This document shows, in pieces, positions 34,564 through 45,227 of a stretch of 64,000 bases of DNA. The stretch comes from an uncultured Caldilineaceae bacterium. GTDB lineage: Bacteria; Chloroflexota; Anaerolineae; Caldilineales; Caldilineaceae. Position numbers and translations under genes: made by a program. The notes beneath the pieces were generated by a model, which was not told the DNA's origin, did no database searches, and worked only from the letters and a program-made list of their open reading frames with translations. Where the stretch lies: the NCBI GenBank assembly GCA_958295915.1, contig OY282381.1:4548722-4612721 (forward strand), given 5' to 3'. Numbering within the stretch: position 1 is the first letter of the stretch; every line of letters begins with the position of its first letter.

Positions 34564-35895
34564 ATGTCAGACAAGCAGACAGTGTCACGGCGCGATTTTT
34601 TGCGCGTAACGGGTATGGGGACAGCGGGTTTGGCCCTCGCTGCCTGCGCGCCGGGACCGGCAGCCACTTCGAGTGGAGAGGATTCCACCTCAGCGGATAT
34701 GGCCCAAGAGCCTGCCCAAGAGCCGGTAACCATCTCCCTGATCTCCTGGTTTAACCATCCCTTTCGAGACCTTCTACCCCAATTCAACGAAATTCATCCC
34801 GATATTCAGGTAGAATTCATCGACTCGGGCCAGGGATATTCCGAAAAAGTGATGACCGCGATGGTGTCCGGATCTGAACTGACAGATATCGTCGGCAGCC
34901 AGGATTTCAATCTCCCTCTATGGGCCGGCACAGGCGGTTTGACCGATCTCACCGATCTCATGGCGCCGCACCAGGACAGGATCGTTCCCTACAAGTTGAA
35001 CCTGGGAATCTACGAGGGCAAGAACTACGGCGTCCCTTGGGACGGGTCGCCCTGCCTCCTCTACTACCGCCGCGATATCACCGAGCAGTACGGTATCGAC
35101 CCGGAAGCTATCGATACCTACGATGATTGGATGGCCGCCGGTCAGGAGTTGATCTCAGCCTCAGACGGCGAATATAGGCTGTGGGGCCTCCAGAAAAACA
35201 GTAACTTCCCATGGTTGAACTGGACGTGGCAACGGGGCGGTGGACTGTATGATCTGGAAATAGAGAAAGTCATTATCGACCAACCGGAAGCCATCGAAAC
35301 TCTCGCCTACCTCAAGGCCCTGTGGGATTCAGGCACAGTCTTCCAGGATATGACATGGGATTCTCTACTTGCATCCTACAAAGAAGGCTCTTCCGCGCTC
35401 TTCCCCTCAGCGATCTGGATGGCGAATACGATTGCCGGCAACGCGCCGGAAACAATAGGTCAGTGGGGTGTCGCGTCTCTGCCAGCCTGGATGACGGGCG
35501 GCAGCCGGGCGTTTACCTGGGGTGGCTCCCAGCTCTGCATCCTGGGAACCAGCCAGCATAAGCTGGAAGCCTTCACATTCCTCGAATACTCGCAGCTATC
35601 CCAGGCCGGTCAGGAAGTGCTGTGGACATCCGGCGACCTCTTCCCCGTGCTGCTGGATGCCGTGGACTGGCCGATTATGAACGAACCGGCCGAATTCTAC
35701 GGCGGCCAAGTCGCGCTGCGTATGTATGCCGAGGTCAACGCCGCCGTGCAACCCTATGTCTGGGGCGACGGCTATGCCGAAGCCTGGGATATTCTCGGCC
35801 AAATACAAGGTGAAGTTCTGGACGGCGACAAGCAGCCCGAAGAAGCTCTGTTGGCCGCCGCGCAGGAGATCCGCGAGCTGCAAGATCTCGGATAG
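34564..35895 (+). CDS. Family 1 extracellular sugar-binding lipoprotein
   Basis: A 443-residue binding protein with an AAGGAGG ribosome-binding site 8 bases before 34564. Its Tat leader is SRRDFLRVTGMG and the lipobox LAACAPG. The mature part has the family 1 pattern (FNEIHPDIQVEFIDSGQGYS, YGVPWDGSPCLLYYRRDI, WLNWTWQRGG). Two permeases of the MalF and MalG type follow, then a PhyH oxygenase; no ATPase is present, so a shared MsmX-like ATPase elsewhere is expected. Confidence 0.93.
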   Translation: MSDKQTVSRRDFLRVTGMGTAGLALAACAPGPAATSSGEDSTSADMAQEPAQEPVTISLISWFNHPFRDLLPQFNEIHPDIQVEFIDSGQGYSEKVMTAMVSGSELTDIVGSQDFNLPLWAGTGGLTDLTDLMAPHQDRIVPYKLNLGIYEGKNYGVPWDGSPCLLYYRRDITEQYGIDPEAIDTYDDWMAAGQELISASDGEYRLWGLQKNSNFPWLNWTWQRGGGLYDLEIEKVIIDQPEAIETLAYLKALWDSGTVFQDMTWDSLLASYKEGSSALFPSAIWMANTIAGNAPETIGQWGVASLPAWMTGGSRAFTWGGSQLCILGTSQHKLEAFTFLEYSQLSQAGQEVLWTSGDLFPVLLDAVDWPIMNEPAEFYGGQVALRMYAEVNAAVQPYVWGDGYAEAWDILGQIQGEVLDGDKQPEEALLAAAQEIRELQDLG

Positions 35896-35931
35896 ATGTC
35901 GTCGAACGCTTAGCCGGCATCACTGCGAGCA

Positions 35932-35982
35932 GGGATGCCCTGGGAGCGCAGGCGTCTCGTCTGCATCCGCTCAGGGCATCCC
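35932..35982 (+). terminator. Long hairpin between binding protein and permease genes
   Basis: GGGATGCCCTG plus GAGCG (from 35932) pairs with CGCTCAGGGCATCCC (35968-35982), giving about 15 base pairs with a 2-base bulge. It probably limits read-through or protects the upstream message. The stem sequence looks like a member of a further repeat family. Confidence 0.65.
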
Positions 35983-36011
35983 CTTATGATACAACGAAGG
36001 GATCCTTGAGC

Positions 36012-36947
36012 ATGGGAGCAGCTTCCGTTCCCCCATCCGCGCATTCCACATTGCCAGCGGCTGGTATGGCTCGCTGGTACGCTTGGGAACGAACGGCCCC
36101 CTATGTGTTTATCGCGCCCTTTTTTATCCTGTTTGGCTTGTTCGGCGCTTTCCCCATTGTATTCGCCATATGGATCAGTTTCCAAGACTGGCGGGGCATC
36201 AGAGCCGGGGAGTTTGTGGGACTGGACAACTACGCCAGGCTGTTCACAGATTCTAACTTTCACATCGCCCTGAGCAATACGTTGATCCTCGGTGTTCTGG
36301 TCGTGCCGCTGATGGTTCTGTTCAGCCTGGGCTTTGCCAATGTGCTCAACTACCCAATTCGTGGGCGCGTGCTGTATCGCACCGGCTACTTTCTGCCGGT
36401 CGTCACTTCATTGGTGGTGGTGGGCATTCTTTTCGAGTTTTTCCTGGGCTCGACATACAGCCCCCTGGGCTCGGCGCTAGAGCTGGTCGGCATTGAGTTC
36501 AAAGGGCTGCTGGGAACGCCCCTGTTCATCAAACCAGCTATCCTCATTATGTTGCTGTGGCGTTGGGTCGGATACAACATGATGATCATGCTGGCCGGGC
36601 TGCAAAGTATCCCAGGCGAGTTGTATGAAGCCGCGCGCATCGACGGCGCCAGTGGGATGCAGGCTTTTCTCTACATCACCATTCCCTTGATGCGTCGAGT
36701 GATCGCCTTTGCCGCCATTCTGTCGACGATTGGGATGTTCAATCTCTTCGACGAAGCCTATATGCTGGTTGGACCCGGCGGAGGCGTGGACCGAGCCGGA
36801 TTGCTCATGGGTTTGATAATCTACAAGCAGGCTTTTCTCAATTTCAAATTCGGGTACGCCTCTGCTCTTGCCTATGTAAACGCCCTGTTTATCATAGCGC
36901 TTTCGTTTCTGCAGATCTTTATCAGCGAGCGCGTTGCCTCTGATTGA
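36012..36947 (+). CDS. Sugar ABC transporter permease, MalF/UgpA type
   Basis: A 311-residue permease with six hydrophobic helices, starting after a short hydrophilic tail (first helix at about residues 30-55, ending FAIWISFQDWRG). The coupling motif is GELYEAARIDGASGMQAFLYITIPLM. ATG at 36012 is chosen, but a TTG two codons upstream (36006) is better spaced from the AAGGG purines. It is paired with the MalG-type subunit 31 bp downstream. Confidence 0.92.
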   Translation: MGAASVPPSAHSTLPAAGMARWYAWERTAPYVFIAPFFILFGLFGAFPIVFAIWISFQDWRGIRAGEFVGLDNYARLFTDSNFHIALSNTLILGVLVVPLMVLFSLGFANVLNYPIRGRVLYRTGYFLPVVTSLVVVGILFEFFLGSTYSPLGSALELVGIEFKGLLGTPLFIKPAILIMLLWRWVGYNMMIMLAGLQSIPGELYEAARIDGASGMQAFLYITIPLMRRVIAFAAILSTIGMFNLFDEAYMLVGPGGGVDRAGLLMGLIIYKQAFLNFKFGYASALAYVNALFIIALSFLQIFISERVASD

Positions 36948-36978
36948 CATGCGCCCCAAGGGAAGATGAGCGAATCTT

Positions 36979-37938
36979 ATGCCTGAGCAATATGATGCAA
37001 AGACCATGCGTCGGTCGCAGACGAACGCATTCGGTCTGGGCAACCTCCGCTTCTCTCCGCGGCAATCTTGGCGCCCCTTCCGAGCAGGGGCGCATGTAAC
37101 ACTTACCCAGATCGGTCTCTTCATTGCCTTTCTGATCTTTGTCTTCCCCTTCTACTGGATGGTTTCATCTTCACTGAAACCGATGGCCGATATCTACATC
37201 GTGCCGGTGCAGCTCTGGCCAACGCGCCCAACCTTTAACAACTACCTGGAGATCATGAGGCTCATCCCATCGGACGAAATAGATTGGCGCGGCGGCATAT
37301 CGCTGAACCGCACGCTACTCAACAGCGCCATCATCGCCATCATCTACACGATCGGCTCTGTGTTCCTCGCCTCCCTGGCCGGCTACGCCTTTGCCAAAAT
37401 GCGTTTCAAAGGACGCAATATCCTGTTCCTCTTTATGTTGGCCACTATGATGATCCCCAACAGCGTGGGACTCGTCCCCACTTACATCATCATGGCAATG
37501 TTGCAGTGGGTGAATACCTGGTTCCCATTGATCATACCGGGTTTGGCAACACCGTTCAGCGTCTTTTGGATGCGCCAATATATGACAACCGTGCCGGATG
37601 AGATGATCGAAGCGGCGCGCATCGACGGCTGTGGCCCGTTCGGCATCTACTGGCGCGTGGTTGTGCCAGTGGTCCTGCCCGGCATGGCGGCATTGGCTAT
37701 TTTTGGCTTCATGGGCAATTGGAATGCCTTTATGGGACCGTTGATCTACCTGAATAAGCCTGAACTCTACACCGTGCCGCTCTTCCTGGCATTGCTGAAC
37801 TCGGCTGTGGCCGCACGACCGACCCCGCTTAATCTGCTGTTCGCCGCCTCATTCATCTCGATTCTGCCTATCCTGCTGATCTTCCTGTTCGCGCAACGCT
37901 ACTTCATCGCCGGACTGACAGCCGGCAGCTTGAAATAA
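36979..37938 (+). CDS. Sugar ABC transporter permease, MalG type
   Basis: A 319-residue permease with an N-terminal extension of about 35 residues before the first helix (LFIAFLIFVFPFYWMVSSSL). Other hallmarks are FLASLAGYAFAKMRFKGRN and the coupling loop DEMIEAARIDGCGPFGIYWR. The frame ends one base before the ATG of the following PhyH gene, so the two are translationally linked. Confidence 0.93.
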   Translation: MPEQYDAKTMRRSQTNAFGLGNLRFSPRQSWRPFRAGAHVTLTQIGLFIAFLIFVFPFYWMVSSSLKPMADIYIVPVQLWPTRPTFNNYLEIMRLIPSDEIDWRGGISLNRTLLNSAIIAIIYTIGSVFLASLAGYAFAKMRFKGRNILFLFMLATMMIPNSVGLVPTYIIMAMLQWVNTWFPLIIPGLATPFSVFWMRQYMTTVPDEMIEAARIDGCGPFGIYWRVVVPVVLPGMAALAIFGFMGNWNAFMGPLIYLNKPELYTVPLFLALLNSAVAARPTPLNLLFAASFISILPILLIFLFAQRYFIAGLTAGSLK

Positions 37939-38841
37939 ATGGACACACAACCAATGAAATTAACCATGGGCAAACACGCGCTTGAGATGGGGGGACCGTA
38001 TCTCGGTGAACTACAGGACTCAACCCCCTTGATGGCCGACATGCCGGCCTTGCATAAGCGTTTAGAAGAGGACGGCTATCTGCTCATCCGCGCTCTGCAT
38101 GACCGGCAAAAGGTGAAAGAAGCTCGGCGCGTTGTCTTAGAAAATCTAGACCGGGCCGAACAACTCGCGCCCGGCGCGCCTTTGATCGACGGCGTCATTG
38201 CCGCGGGAAAACGCGGCAAATTCTATGGCGGCTCCAAAGCCATCACCCATACCCCCGCCTTCCTCGATGTCGTCGAAGCGCCCGAACTGATGCAGTTTTT
38301 CAGCCAGTTCCTGGCCGGGCCCAGCCTGACCTATGATTTCAAATGGCTGCGGGTTGTGGCGCAAGGCAATTTCACAGGCGCGCATTACGATATCGTCTAT
38401 ATGGGCCGCGGCACGACAAAGGTGTACACCGTATGGACGCCGTTGGGTGATCTGCCTTACGAGATGGGCCCCCTCGCCATATTGGTTGGCTCCCACCGCT
38501 TCGAACGCATAAAGGAAACCTATGGCGAGATGGATGTGGATCGAGACAAGGTAACAGGCTGGTTCTCGAATGATCCCGTCGAGTTGGTTGACACCTATGG
38601 CGGCCAATGGCGGACTGCCGAATTCAAGATGGGCGACGCCCTGATCTTTGGCATGTATACGATGCATGGCTCCTTATCCAACACCACCGACCGTTTTCGC
38701 CTTAGCTGCGATACCCGCTATCAACGCGCCGATGAACCCATCGATGAACGCTGGATTGGCGAAAATCCCTTGGCCCATTACGCCTGGATGAAGGGCGCCA
38801 CCGTGCCCATGACAGAAGCGCGCAGGCGCTGGGGCGTTTAG
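37939..38841 (+). CDS. PhyH family oxygenase in a sugar-importer operon
   Basis: A 300-residue Fe(II)/2-oxoglutarate oxygenase-like protein. The H-x-D metal motif is in GAHYDIVYMG, the distal His in YTMHGSLSNTTDRFRLSCDT, and the Arg in RFRLS fits 2-oxoglutarate binding. The family opening is LEEDGYLLIRALHDRQKV. The ATG directly follows the permease stop (TAAATG) with no clear Shine-Dalgarno; nearby ATGs at 37954 and 37966 are alternatives. Operon position suggests it modifies the imported compound. Confidence 0.9.
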   Translation: MDTQPMKLTMGKHALEMGGPYLGELQDSTPLMADMPALHKRLEEDGYLLIRALHDRQKVKEARRVVLENLDRAEQLAPGAPLIDGVIAAGKRGKFYGGSKAITHTPAFLDVVEAPELMQFFSQFLAGPSLTYDFKWLRVVAQGNFTGAHYDIVYMGRGTTKVYTVWTPLGDLPYEMGPLAILVGSHRFERIKETYGEMDVDRDKVTGWFSNDPVELVDTYGGQWRTAEFKMGDALIFGMYTMHGSLSNTTDRFRLSCDTRYQRADEPIDERWIGENPLAHYAWMKGATVPMTEARRRWGV

Positions 38842-38856
38842 GGCGCTTCCAAATAT

Positions 38857-38907
38857 CAGTGACCAGTAACTGCAGTAAACTGGCCACTGACTACTAGCCA
38901 CCGACTA
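38857..38907. repeat. Interspersed repeat family A copy forming a hairpin
   Basis: CAGTGACCAGT pairs with ACTGGCCACTG across a short loop. It lies between the convergent PhyH and argJ genes and could act as a bidirectional stem. Confidence 0.7.
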
Positions 38908-40161
38908 CGTCCGATACTCCGCGTTGATCGTTACATAGTCGTAGCTCAGGTCACTGGTCCACACGGTAGCCGTACCGTCTCCCAGTCCCAGGGATACCCG
39001 TACGCTGATTTCGTTTTCAGCGAAGATAGCCGCGGCATCCTCCTCCAGATAGGCGGTCGGTGTGCCGGCGTCCACCAATTGCAACTCCGGATTGCCTGCC
39101 TGGGGTTCTCCCGAGGCGATGAACAGATGGGCCTGTTCCGGGTCCACCTGCGCGCCAGAATACCCCACCGCGCAGAGGATACGGCCCCAGTTGGCATCGT
39201 TGCCGTAGAACGCGGTCTTGACCAGAGGGCTGGTGGCGATGGCATTGGCGATCTGATGGGCTTGGCCATCGCTGACCGCGCCTTCGATCCGCACAGTCAC
39301 GAACTTGGTCACGCCTTCACCATTGCGTACAATCGCCTGCGCCAGTTCTATCGACACATCGGTTAGCGCATCCCGCAACGCGACGTAATCAGCCCCCGCG
39401 TCGCGAATCTCAGCATGGCCGGCGGCGCCGTTGGCCAACACCAGCACAGTGTCGTTTGTGCTCGTATCCCCATCTATGCTGATACGGTTGAAGCTGCGGT
39501 TGACGGCGGCATGCAAAGCCTGTTGCAGTAGGGGTTGCGCGATGGCCGCATCGGTGACCAGCGCCGCCAGCATGGTCGCCATATTGGGGTGGATCATCCC
39601 CGCGCCCTTGCCAATTCCAGTGATCGTCACTGTTTGCCCACCGATCTCCACCCGGCGAGAGGCCCATTTGGGAAAAACATCGGTGGTCATAATCGCCGCG
39701 GCCGCTTCCTGCCAGCCATCCGGGCGCAGCTTGGCCGCTACCTGTGGAATGCCCGCCTCGATAACCGCAATCGGCAGTTGCGCGCCGATGACACCGGTGC
39801 TCATCACAAATGCGCTGTTGTCCGTGCCGCCCAGGGTCTTCTCTGTCGCCTCAGCCATGCGCCGAGCGTTGGCATTGCCCTCAGCGCTGGTGCAGGCATT
39901 GGCGTTGCCGCTGTTGATGACGACGGCATGCGTACCCTCGGGGTTCAGTTGCAACAGAGTGCGGTCATACAATACGGGCGCCGCAGGGAAAGCGTTCTGC
40001 GTGAACACCGCCGCGGCCCGACAGGCCGTGGGGCTGGCAATCAGCGCCAGATCCAACGCGCCATCGGGTTTGATGCCGCAGTGAATCCCCGCCGCATCGA
40101 AGTTGGTGACAGGAAGAGGAAGGGTAGAGAGTGGGGGGAAAGAATGAGCTGTAGATGACAT
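38905..40161 (-). CDS. argJ: Bifunctional ornithine acetyltransferase / N-acetylglutamate synthase
   Basis: A 418-residue ArgJ. The start at 40161 has GGAGG with 5-base spacing. It is a self-cleaving Ntn-type enzyme: the autoprocessing site is in GAGMIHPNMATMLAALVTDA, where cleavage before Thr (about residue 195) yields the alpha and beta chains and the catalytic nucleophile. Other motifs are VINSGNANACTSAEG and GDTSTNDTVLVLANG. It recycles the acetyl group from N-acetylornithine to glutamate in arginine synthesis. It lies 29 bp downstream of argG on the same strand. Confidence 0.96.
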   Translation of the reverse strand: MSSTAHSFPPLSTLPLPVTNFDAAGIHCGIKPDGALDLALIASPTACRAAAVFTQNAFPAAPVLYDRTLLQLNPEGTHAVVINSGNANACTSAEGNANARRMAEATEKTLGGTDNSAFVMSTGVIGAQLPIAVIEAGIPQVAAKLRPDGWQEAAAAIMTTDVFPKWASRRVEIGGQTVTITGIGKGAGMIHPNMATMLAALVTDAAIAQPLLQQALHAAVNRSFNRISIDGDTSTNDTVLVLANGAAGHAEIRDAGADYVALRDALTDVSIELAQAIVRNGEGVTKFVTVRIEGAVSDGQAHQIANAIATSPLVKTAFYGNDANWGRILCAVGYSGAQVDPEQAHLFIASGEPQAGNPELQLVDAGTPTAYLEEDAAAIFAENEISVRVSLGLGDGTATVWTSDLSYDYVTINAEYRT

Positions 40162-40190
40162 GATTGCCTCCATAGGTATAACGTAGCGAA

Positions 40191-41492
40191 CTAATCTCTC
40201 TTGCGCCAATTGACATTGGTCATTGCCGGCCCCGTCGCGCCCGCTCCCTCATCGAAAGGGGCTGGGAAGGCATCAGAAGGGTGCTCAGCCCTGAGCATCG
40301 CCGCGACTTTCAGGGGCAGTCCAAAGAGGCGGATGAAACCCTCGGCATCGGCCTGATTGTAGACATCGTCCTCATCGAAGGTAACGTAATCCTCCCGATA
40401 CAAACTGTGGGGCGACCTGCGCCCGACCAGCATAACATGGCCTTTATAGAGCTTCAGCCGCACCGTGCCGCTGATCGACTTTTCTGTCTCCTGTACGAAT
40501 GCGTCCAGAGCCTGGCGCAAAGGCGTGAACCAGAGGCCGTTGTACACCAGTTCGGCGTAACGCAGACCTACCTGCTGTTTCCAGTGCAGAGTATCCTTGT
40601 CCAGGCAGAGTTGCTCCAAGGCCGCATGGGCCGTATACAGGATCGTGCCGCCCGGCGTCTCGTACACGCCGCGGCTCTTCATCCCCACCAGCCTGTTCTC
40701 CACAAGATCCACCCGCCCGATGCCATGTTCGCACCCCAACGCGTTCAGATCTTGCACCAACTCAACTGGCCCCATGGCCACGCCGTTGATCCGCTCTGGC
40801 AGGCCGCGGCGGAAATAGAGCTCCACATACGCCGGATCGTCTGGCGCATCCTCGGGCGCATTGCTCCACTCAAACATATCGGCCGGCGGCTCGGTCCACG
40901 GATCTTCCAGCGGGCCGCCCTCATTGCTCAGGTGCCACAGATTGCGGTCCTGGCTGTAGATGCGTTCGGCAGTGGCCTTCACCGGCACGTTGTATTCGGC
41001 TGCGTAGTCCAGCGCATCGGCGCGGCCGCGGATGTCCCACTCCCGCCAAGGCGCAATAATCTTCAGTTTCGGGTTCAGAGCCATGACCGTCAACTCGAAG
41101 CGCACCTGATCATTGCCTTTGCCGGTCGCGCCATGGGCCACTGCGTCCGCGCCTTCCTGTTGGGCGATCTCCACCAGACGTTTCGCGATCAGAGGCCGGG
41201 CAAATGACGTGCCCAGCAGATAGTTCCGCTCGTAAATAGCCCCGGCCTGCATTGTGGGGAAGACGTAATCAGTCAGAAATTCGGCCCGCAGATCCTCTAC
41301 GTAGCATCTGGACGCGCCAGAGGCGATGGCTTTGTCCTCCAGCCCATCCAGTTCCTCCTCCTGGCCCAGATTGGCGCAGAAGCAGATAACCTCACATCCG
41401 TAGTTGTTCTTCAGCCACGGGACAATGACACTGGTATCCAATCCGCCGGAATAGGCGAGAACCGCCTTTTTGACAGAACCTTTGACAGCCAT
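40191..41492 (-). CDS. argG: Argininosuccinate synthase
   Basis: A 433-residue enzyme that joins citrulline and aspartate with ATP. The PP-loop is AYSGGLDTSVIVPWL (about residues 13-27), and the family strings GATGKGNDQVRFEL, ENRLVGMKSRGVYETPGGTIL and FTPLRQALDAFV are present. The start at 41492 has AAGGAG 6 bases before it. The C-terminal tail of about 30 residues (MLRAEHPSDAFPAPF onward) extends slightly beyond the usual end. It forms an operon with argJ, so the last steps of arginine biosynthesis are grouped here. Confidence 0.97.
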   Translation of the reverse strand: MAVKGSVKKAVLAYSGGLDTSVIVPWLKNNYGCEVICFCANLGQEEELDGLEDKAIASGASRCYVEDLRAEFLTDYVFPTMQAGAIYERNYLLGTSFARPLIAKRLVEIAQQEGADAVAHGATGKGNDQVRFELTVMALNPKLKIIAPWREWDIRGRADALDYAAEYNVPVKATAERIYSQDRNLWHLSNEGGPLEDPWTEPPADMFEWSNAPEDAPDDPAYVELYFRRGLPERINGVAMGPVELVQDLNALGCEHGIGRVDLVENRLVGMKSRGVYETPGGTILYTAHAALEQLCLDKDTLHWKQQVGLRYAELVYNGLWFTPLRQALDAFVQETEKSISGTVRLKLYKGHVMLVGRRSPHSLYREDYVTFDEDDVYNQADAEGFIRLFGLPLKVAAMLRAEHPSDAFPAPFDEGAGATGPAMTNVNWRKRD

Positions 41493-41550
41493 AGGCGCTC
41501 CTTTGCAGGGAGAAAATCTCTGCTTTGCGTATAGTATCTATTATTTTAGA

Positions 41551-41584
41551 AACAAAAACGCCACCCCGGACCATCCGAAGTGGC
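41551..41584 (-). terminator. Rho-independent terminator or attenuator upstream of argG
   Basis: On the minus strand GCCAC-TT-CGGA ... TCCG-GG-GTGGC folds into a stem followed by GTTTTTGTTT. It lies about 165 bp past the P450 stop and about 60 bp before the argG start, so it can end P450 transcription or attenuate argG. No T-box or other known riboswitch motif was recognised. Confidence 0.6.
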
Positions 41585-41748
41585 ATACAGGAAACGAGCA
41601 AAGAGGGCAATCAATCCAACAGCGATCGCGCTGGCGTACCGCTTCTAGACAATGCGCCCGCTTCCTGCGGGCTTCCACCTGATAAGATCTCGTCTCTTCA
41701 TCATAGTTCTAGTGAAATGACATGTCCCAGAGTGTTTCCAAAGTTGTT

Positions 41749-43035
<1,287 letters not shown>

Positions 43036-43154
43036 AAATATCATTCCTCCTCTCCAGGAGGCCGAAATATGCAGCGGGCGTTTTCAAATGCAGGCTAACC
43101 TACCTAGCCTGAAAAGTCAAACAGCCAGAATGCACCGGGCGCATCCCAAAACAC

Positions 43155-44036
43155 CTATTTGAAGGCGCCCATCGTCATGCCCGAAGCGATCTGTCTTTGG
43201 AAAAGGAAGAACATGATCAGTACAGGGATCGTGGCGATGGCCATAGCGGCGTACTGCAATCCCAGAACCGTCTCCACCGTCATCGGCGCCGGCTTGTACA
43301 GAGCGATGGCCAGAGGCAGTGTACGCACATCAACCTTATTCATAAGGATAAGGGAGAAAAAGAGTTCGCTCCAGATCCAGTTGATGTTAATGATCGCCAT
43401 GCCGGCGATAGGACCCCGGCTGATAGGCGCTACGATACGTAGAAAAACGCCCAAACGTCCGCAGCCATCGATGCGGGCGGCCTCTTCCAGCTCCACGGGC
43501 AGGTGCATGAAATAAGCCCGCATCAGGATGATCGTGAAAGGAGCGCCGATGGTCGCATACACCAGGGTCAGGCCCACGAGACTGTTGCGCAGACCCAGAT
43601 CGCCCACAAAGAAGTAGAGCGGAATCGCCAGCGCATGGGCAGGCACAGCCAGGCTGAGCAGCAGCGCCTGGTGGAGCGTCGAATTCCCCGGAAACTGTCC
43701 CCGCGCCATGGCGTAGCCACAGAGGCTGGAGATGACCAGCATGAGAACCAGCGTGGCAATGACGACAATCACGCTGTTCAGGAAATACCTGCCAAAAAAC
43801 ATGCCAGTGCGATCACCGGTCCAAACGTCTATATAGGCCGCCAGAGAGAAGCGGGTGGGCAAGCTGAACGGTGTATTCAGGATCTGCGTATCTGTCTTGA
43901 AGGTGTTCATCAACAGGAAAAAGATCGGGTATACCTGCACCAGCGCCCCCACAATCAAAAGGCCATAGACAATAGGGCGCAGGCTGCTGCCAAACAACCA
44001 TCCAGCCGACCTTCTGTCACGATCCTCAGCGGCCAT
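43155..44036 (-). CDS. Sugar ABC transporter permease, MalG type (second system)
   Basis: A 293-residue permease with six helices. The start at 44036 is preceded by GGGAGGGATTC; the open frame extends 8 codons further. Core motifs are SSLCGYAMARGQFPGN and the coupling loop PVELEEAARIDGCGRLGVFLR. It is the last gene of the binding protein, MalF-type, MalG-type operon read leftward from 46586. Confidence 0.93.
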   Translation of the reverse strand: MAAEDRDRRSAGWLFGSSLRPIVYGLLIVGALVQVYPIFFLLMNTFKTDTQILNTPFSLPTRFSLAAYIDVWTGDRTGMFFGRYFLNSVIVVIATLVLMLVISSLCGYAMARGQFPGNSTLHQALLLSLAVPAHALAIPLYFFVGDLGLRNSLVGLTLVYATIGAPFTIILMRAYFMHLPVELEEAARIDGCGRLGVFLRIVAPISRGPIAGMAIININWIWSELFFSLILMNKVDVRTLPLAIALYKPAPMTVETVLGLQYAAMAIATIPVLIMFFLFQRQIASGMTMGAFK

Positions 44037-44110
44037 GAATCCCTCCCTTTCCGCAAACAACGCCCCGCGTCAGGACACAGGTTTGCGCGTTTTCCCCGGC
44101 CATACACCCT

Positions 44111-45073
44111 TCAGTATTCGACGCTCTCGATCCGCACGCCGCGCACATAGCCGTAGGCGATGACGAAGACAACCATAAACATGACCACGGCGATGGCCGA
44201 GCCATAACCGAAATCGCCGGAACGGAAGGCCGTCTCGAATAGATAGTAGCCCAGAACTTGGGTGCTGAAGGCTGGCCCGCCCTTCGTCATCACCAGCACC
44301 AGATCGAATACCTTCATCGCGCCAATGATAGAGAGCATGGTAATCGAAGCCAGAACAGGTTTGATCAGTGGCAGGATCAGGCCCCAGATGCGCTGCCACT
44401 CGTTTACCCCGTCCATGGTGGCGGCATCGTGCATGTCTTGGGGAATGCCTTCAATCGCGGCCAGCAGCACGATCATTGGAAACCCCACCGACTGCCAGAT
44501 GGGTACCAGCATAACGCTTATCAGAGCTACATTGCGGTCGCCGAGCCAATTTTGGGCCAGACCGTCCAGGCCGATGCCGCGCAATACAGTGTTGAACAGA
44601 CCATGATTAAACTCGAACATGTTGGCCCACAAGGTGGCTACCACCACGCCCGACATCATCACAGGGATGAAGAAGGCGATGCGGTAGATCTGCCACCCTT
44701 TCAGCCGCCGGCTGATCGCCACACCCAGAAAAAGGCCCAAGGAAACTGTAAAAAAGGGCACGACAATGGCGAAAATGAAGCTGTTCCTGAGTGCCAACCA
44801 GAAAATCTCGTCTCCAAACAACTTCACAAAATTACGCAATCCCACGAACGTCTGCGGTCCGAGCCCACCCCACTTGAACAGGGACAAGCGCAGCGTGTCG
44901 ATAAGAGGATAGGCCAGCAAAGCCAGTAGCATAAGCGACGCCGGCGCAATGAAGAGGTACCAGGGCAATGCCTTGCGGATGTGGAAGAGAGTAGGCTGCT
45001 TTTTACCAGACGAGCCCAGCCCGGGCAGCGCCGCTGATGTGGAGGAGGGTGAGGGTCTCAGGTTGCGTCTCAT
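44111..45073 (-). CDS. Sugar ABC transporter permease, MalF/UgpA type (second system)
   Basis: A 320-residue permease. A hydrophilic N-terminal stretch of about 35 residues precedes the first helix (YLFIAPASLMLLALLAYPLI). The coupling motif is PQDMHDAATMDGVNEWQRIW, with the conserved G-like position changed to M relative to the usual DGA. It lies between the binding-protein gene (155 bp upstream) and the MalG-type gene. No ATPase is in the operon. Confidence 0.92.
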   Translation of the reverse strand: MRRNLRPSPSSTSAALPGLGSSGKKQPTLFHIRKALPWYLFIAPASLMLLALLAYPLIDTLRLSLFKWGGLGPQTFVGLRNFVKLFGDEIFWLALRNSFIFAIVVPFFTVSLGLFLGVAISRRLKGWQIYRIAFFIPVMMSGVVVATLWANMFEFNHGLFNTVLRGIGLDGLAQNWLGDRNVALISVMLVPIWQSVGFPMIVLLAAIEGIPQDMHDAATMDGVNEWQRIWGLILPLIKPVLASITMLSIIGAMKVFDLVLVMTKGGPAFSTQVLGYYLFETAFRSGDFGYGSAIAVVMFMVVFVIAYGYVRGVRIESVEY

Positions 45074-45227
45074 TCAGTTTGCCCAAAGCTGTGCGCCTCT
45101 ATAAGAAAACAGGAAGGCTCCGGGAGAACCTCCCTGTTTGATTGCCCAGCGCGAACGCGCGGATGGGGCAAGGGCCGCAACCCCTAGGCATTCAAAGCGC
45201 TAGATGCGCTGCCGACCCTCCTGTGGT

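Noticed and set aside
41493..41748. T-box or other riboswitch upstream of argG
   Set aside because: The GGGGTGGCG string is part of a plain terminator stem; no specifier loop or AGGGTGGNACCGCG box is present.
43088..43112. Terminator after the sugar permease gene region
   Set aside because: CAGGCTA/TAGCCTG is a 7-bp inverted repeat, but it lacks a T-run on either strand and lies upstream of the P450 start.
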